Source: an uncultured Gammaproteobacteria bacterium
GTDB lineage: Bacteria; Pseudomonadota; Gammaproteobacteria; Halothiobacillales; Halothiobacillaceae
Length of the DNA stretch: 24,436 nt
Reading direction: 5' to 3'
NCBI GenBank assembly: GCA_938004235.1
Contig: CALKWL010000303.1
Coordinates: 1-24,436, forward strand
Each line of letters opens with the position of its first letter. Positions within the stretch are counted from its first letter, which is position 1. This document shows positions 21,137 through 24,436 of the stretch, piece by piece. Under the pieces are notes generated by a model. The model had not been told where the DNA came from, made no database searches, and saw nothing but the letters and a program-made list of their open reading frames with translations. Both the position numbers and the translations under genes were made by a program.

Positions 21137-23928
21137 TGGACGTTCTTCAGTCGGTGGATTCAACGGCTGCGCCCGTTGTTCGACTGCACGGCGTCAGCCA
21201 GCATTATGGCAAGACGCAGGCGCTGGACGATGTCAGCCTCGACCTGCCAGCGGGCTGCATGGTCGGACTGATCGGCCCGGACGGTGTGGGCAAGTCCAGC
21301 CTGTTTGCGCTGCTGGCAGGCGCTCGGGTCATCCAGGAGGGGCATATCGAGGTGCTGGGCGGCGATATGGCCGACGCGCATCATCGGCGCGAGGTGTGCC
21401 CGCGCGTGGCCTACATGCCGCAAGGCCTGGGCAAGAATCTTTACCCGACCTTGTCGGTATTCGAGAACGTCGAGTTTTTCGCCCGTCTGTTTGGCCAGGG
21501 ACGGGGCGAGCGCGAGCGGCGCATCGCCGATCTGCTCCAGGCCACCGGGCTCGCGCCCTTTGCCGACCGACCCGCAGGCAAACTCTCCGGCGGCATGAAG
21601 CAAAAACTCGGCTTGTGCTGTGCGTTGATCCACGATCCCGACCTGCTGATTCTTGACGAACCCACCACCGGCGTCGATCCGCTCTCTCGCCGCCAGTTTT
21701 GGGATCTCATCGACCGTATCCGCGCACGCCGCCCCGGCATGAGCGTGTTGGTCGCCACGGCCTATATGGAAGAAGCGACGCGCTTCGACTGGCTGGTGGC
21801 CATGAACGACGGGCAGGTGCTTGCCACCGGCTCGCCGGATGATTTGCTGCTGCGCACACGAACCAGGACGCTGGAAGAAGCCTTTATCGCGCTACTGCCG
21901 GAAGAGCAGCGCGCCGGTTATCAGCCCGTCGTCATCACGCCGCGCAAAAAGGATGATGACGGCGATGCAGCGATTGAAGCACGTAACCTGACCATGCGCT
22001 TCGGCGATTTCACGGCGGTCGATCATGTGAGTTTCCGCATCTGGCGCGGCGAGATCTTCGGTTTTCTCGGCTCCAACGGCTGCGGCAAGACCACCACCAT
22101 GAAAATGCTGACCGGGCTGCTGCCTGCCAGCGAGGGCGAGGCTTGGCTGTTTGGCAAGGCGGTGGATGCGCGCGCGATCGACACCCGGCGGCGGGTTGGC
22201 TACATGAGCCAGTCGTTTTCGCTCTACAGCGAGTTGAGCGTGCGCCAAAACCTTGAGCTACACGCGCGCCTGTTCAGTATGCCGGAGGCGCAGATCGCGC
22301 CGCGCGTGGCGGAAATGGCGCAAAAATTCGATCTGGCCGCAGTCATGGACGCGATGCCCGATGCCCTGCCGTTGGGTATGCGCCAGCGCCTGTCCCTGGC
22401 GGTAGCGATGATTCATGCGCCGGAAATGCTGATTCTGGATGAGCCGACCTCGGGGGTCGATCCGCTCGCGCGCGATGCCTTTTGGCGCATCCTGATCGGG
22501 TTGTCGCGGCAGGACAAGGTCACCATTTTCATCTCCACCCACTTCATGAACGAGGCCGAACGCTGCGACCGCATCTCGCTGATGCACGCCGGGCAGGTGC
22601 TGGTCAGCGATACGCCCGCCGCAATCGTGGCGAACCGAGGCGCGGACTCGCTGGAGGCGGCCTTTATCAGTCATCTTGAAGAAGTGGCGGGCAGCTCTGG
22701 AGCGGAAGGAGCCGGTAGCTTGACCGCGCCCACCCTGCCCGAGACGGCGACCAGCACGCCTTCCTCTCGCGCGCCCTCCTCCAGCACGGCGGGATACAAG
22801 CGCTTCAGCCCGCGCCGGATGTTCAGCTACATGCGGCGCGAGTCACTGGAGCTGAGCCGCGACCCCATCCGTCTGGCCTTGTCCCTGCTCGGTAGTCTGG
22901 TGCTGATGATCGTGATCGGCTACGGCATCACCCTGGATGTTGAAAACCTCAGCTTCGCCGTGCTCGACCGCGATCAGAGCGCACTCAGTCAGGATTATCT
23001 GCTGAATCTGGAGGGTTCGCGCTATTTCGTCGAGCGTCCGCCGATCCGCGATTATGACGACCTTGATCGGCGTATGCGCTCGGGCGAGATCAGCCTGGCG
23101 ATTGAAATTCCACCCGGCTTCGCGCGCGATGTGGCGCGTGGCGATACGGCCTCTATCGGCGCATGGATCGACGGCGCCATGCCGACCCGCGCGGAAACCG
23201 TGATCGGCTATGTGCAGGGCATCCATGCACAATGGCTGTACACGCGCGGACGCGAGGCGCTGGGCGAAGCGGCGGTCAGCGGCTTGGTCACGGTTGATAC
23301 CCGCTTCCGTTACAACCCCGACGTCAAGAGTCTGCCGGCCATGGTTCCGGCGGTGATTCCACTCTTGCTGATGCTGATCCCGGCCATGCTGGCAGCGCTC
23401 TCCGTGGTGCGTGAAAAGGAGCTGGGTTCCATCGTCAATCTCTACGTCACCCCGGTCACACGCACGGAGTTCCTGCTGGGCAAACAACTGCCCTATATCG
23501 CGATGGCGATGGTTAATTTCCTGTTGCTGACGGCGCTGGCCTTGTTCGTTTTCAAGGTGCCGATGACCGGCAGCTTTCCCACGTTGACCTTCGCCGCCCT
23601 CATGTATGTCACCAGCGCCACGGCCATCGGTCTGCTGGTTTCCGCCTTCACCCGCAGCCAGATCGCTGCGCTCTTCGGTACGGCGGTGCTGACGATCCTG
23701 CCCGCCGTCCAGCTTTCGGGCATGACCACCCCGGTGACCTCGCTGGAAGGCATCGGCGCGTGGGTCGGGCATATTTACCCCACTGCGCATTTTATCACCG
23801 TGGCGCGCGGAACCTTTTCCAAGGGGCTTGGCTTCGAGGATCTTCAGGCGGCGCTCGTGCCGCTTGGGCTCGCCATGCCGGTGCTCATCGGGTTGGGCGT
23901 CGCCCTGCTCAGAAAACAGGAGCGATAA
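21136..23928 (+). CDS. RbbA/YhiH-like ABC protein: two ATPase domains fused to an ABC-2 permease
   Basis: A 930-residue fusion. NBD1 has Walker A GPDGVGKS (47-54), signature LSGGM (150-154) and Walker B LLILDEP (170-176). NBD2 has Walker A GSNGCGKTT (312-320), a degenerate signature LPLGM (411-415) and Walker B MLILDEP (431-437). The switch His is present in NBD2 (STHFM, His469) but replaced by Tyr in NBD1 (TAYM, Tyr210). After a Ser/Thr/Pro-rich linker (about 515-553) comes an ABC-2 permease with a TM near 582-600, a large periplasmic domain and a C-terminal cluster of TMs. E. coli RbbA was described as a ribosome-associated ATPase; the operon context here supports an export role instead. 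Confidence 0.93.
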   Translation: MDVLQSVDSTAAPVVRLHGVSQHYGKTQALDDVSLDLPAGCMVGLIGPDGVGKSSLFALLAGARVIQEGHIEVLGGDMADAHHRREVCPRVAYMPQGLGKNLYPTLSVFENVEFFARLFGQGRGERERRIADLLQATGLAPFADRPAGKLSGGMKQKLGLCCALIHDPDLLILDEPTTGVDPLSRRQFWDLIDRIRARRPGMSVLVATAYMEEATRFDWLVAMNDGQVLATGSPDDLLLRTRTRTLEEAFIALLPEEQRAGYQPVVITPRKKDDDGDAAIEARNLTMRFGDFTAVDHVSFRIWRGEIFGFLGSNGCGKTTTMKMLTGLLPASEGEAWLFGKAVDARAIDTRRRVGYMSQSFSLYSELSVRQNLELHARLFSMPEAQIAPRVAEMAQKFDLAAVMDAMPDALPLGMRQRLSLAVAMIHAPEMLILDEPTSGVDPLARDAFWRILIGLSRQDKVTIFISTHFMNEAERCDRISLMHAGQVLVSDTPAAIVANRGADSLEAAFISHLEEVAGSSGAEGAGSLTAPTLPETATSTPSSRAPSSSTAGYKRFSPRRMFSYMRRESLELSRDPIRLALSLLGSLVLMIVIGYGITLDVENLSFAVLDRDQSALSQDYLLNLEGSRYFVERPPIRDYDDLDRRMRSGEISLAIEIPPGFARDVARGDTASIGAWIDGAMPTRAETVIGYVQGIHAQWLYTRGREALGEAAVSGLVTVDTRFRYNPDVKSLPAMVPAVIPLLLMLIPAMLAALSVVREKELGSIVNLYVTPVTRTEFLLGKQLPYIAMAMVNFLLLTALALFVFKVPMTGSFPTLTFAALMYVTSATAIGLLVSAFTRSQIAALFGTAVLTILPAVQLSGMTTPVTSLEGIGAWVGHIYPTAHFITVARGTFSKGLGFEDLQAALVPLGLAMPVLIGLGVALLRKQER

Positions 23929-23930
23929 CC

Positions 23931-24436
23931 ATGCGCTGGCGGAATATCGGCCATCTCGGCATCAAGGAATTACGCAGTCTGCTGCGCGATCCGATGATGC
24001 TGGTGCTCATCGTCTACTCATTCAGCTTCGCCATCTACACGGCGGCGACCGCGATGCCGGAGACCTTGCAGAAGGCGCCAATCGCCATCGTGGACGAGGA
24101 TCGTTCGCCGCTGTCCGCGCGCATCGTCGATAGCTTCATGTCACCCTATTTCATGCCGCCCGCGCTGATTACCCAAGCCGAGATGGACGCGCGCATGGAT
24201 GCCGGGCAGGACACCTTCGCGCTGAATATCCCGCCGGATTTTCAGCGCGATGTGTTGGCACGGCGTAGCCCGAGCATCCAGCTCAATGTCGATGCCACCC
24301 GCATGAGCCAGGCTTTTGCCGGAGCCGGATATATCCAGTCGATCGTCATGAGCGAGGTCAATACGTTCGCCCAGGGGCATTCGATGAGCGTTATGGCCTC
24401 GCCGGTCAATCTTGATTTGCGTTCACGCTTCAACCC
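23931..24436 (+). CDS. ABC-2 type permease (YhhJ-like), 3' end cut by window edge
   Basis: The first ~168 residues of an inner-membrane ABC-2 permease. They start MRWRNIGHLGIKELRSLLRDPMML, with a TM at about 20-42. The periplasmic domain follows, with APIAIVDEDRSPLSARIVDSF, YFMPPALIT, NIPPDFQRDVLARRSPSIQLNVDATRMSQAF and GYIQSIVMSEVNTF, all matching YhhJ closely by eye. It begins 2 nt after the RbbA-like stop with GGAG upstream. It probably pairs with the permease half of the RbbA-like protein to complete a heterodimeric exporter. Remaining TMs and operon end lie beyond the window. Confidence 0.92.
   Translation, partial: MRWRNIGHLGIKELRSLLRDPMMLVLIVYSFSFAIYTAATAMPETLQKAPIAIVDEDRSPLSARIVDSFMSPYFMPPALITQAEMDARMDAGQDTFALNIPPDFQRDVLARRSPSIQLNVDATRMSQAFAGAGYIQSIVMSEVNTFAQGHSMSVMASPVNLDLRSRFN

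Overview
The window is about 24.4 kb of GC-rich, tightly packed bacterial chromosome, most likely from a gammaproteobacterium (a betaproteobacterium cannot be excluded). The evidence is an enterobacterial-like PyrE of identical length, a GcvR-type double-ACT protein, an EarP/EF-P pair with Arg32, an AcrA-AcrB-OprM set, and a YhiI-RbbA-YhhJ set. No tRNA, rRNA, CRISPR array or intact insertion sequence was seen.

Layout. Positions 1-8350 are mostly housekeeping genes: purD (minus, cut by the left edge), mscL and pyrE (plus), gcvR-def (minus, coupled), a three-gene minus operon plsC / fructosamine kinase / pgeF joined by ATGA overlaps, and earP-efp (minus), an arginine rhamnosyltransferase next to its substrate. 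Positions 8369-10337 hold the remains of an O-methyltransferase and a GT1-type glycosyltransferase that appear fused out of frame by a deletion. Positions 10691-13806 hold an AraC/GyrI-domain regulator, a serine esterase, trmO (TTG start) and a TetR regulator. From 14233 to the right edge runs a continuous six-gene plus-strand export operon: an AcrA-like lipoprotein, an AcrB-like RND pump, an OprM-like channel, a YhiI-like adaptor, an RbbA-like double-NBD/permease protein and a YhhJ-like permease (cut by the edge). The divergent TetR gene is its likely local repressor. A palindromic operator candidate overlaps and follows the promoter, and a terminator-like hairpin lies in the leader.

The most unusual content is not protein-coding. 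Three intergenic spacers (6431-6577, 10458-10615, 13881-14037) carry the same array of five consecutive hairpins. The 10.5 kb and 13.9 kb copies are close in sequence and lie in opposite orientations. The 6.5 kb copy has almost entirely different stems but keeps the order, number and loop sequences of the hairpins, so structure appears to be what is conserved. A decayed fourth copy touches the def stop codon (2490-2583). Several loops carry GGA within a CANGGANG context on one strand, resembling CsrA/RsmA sites. A different imperfect palindrome of about 107 bp (4515-4621) encodes an extra N-terminal segment of pgeF.
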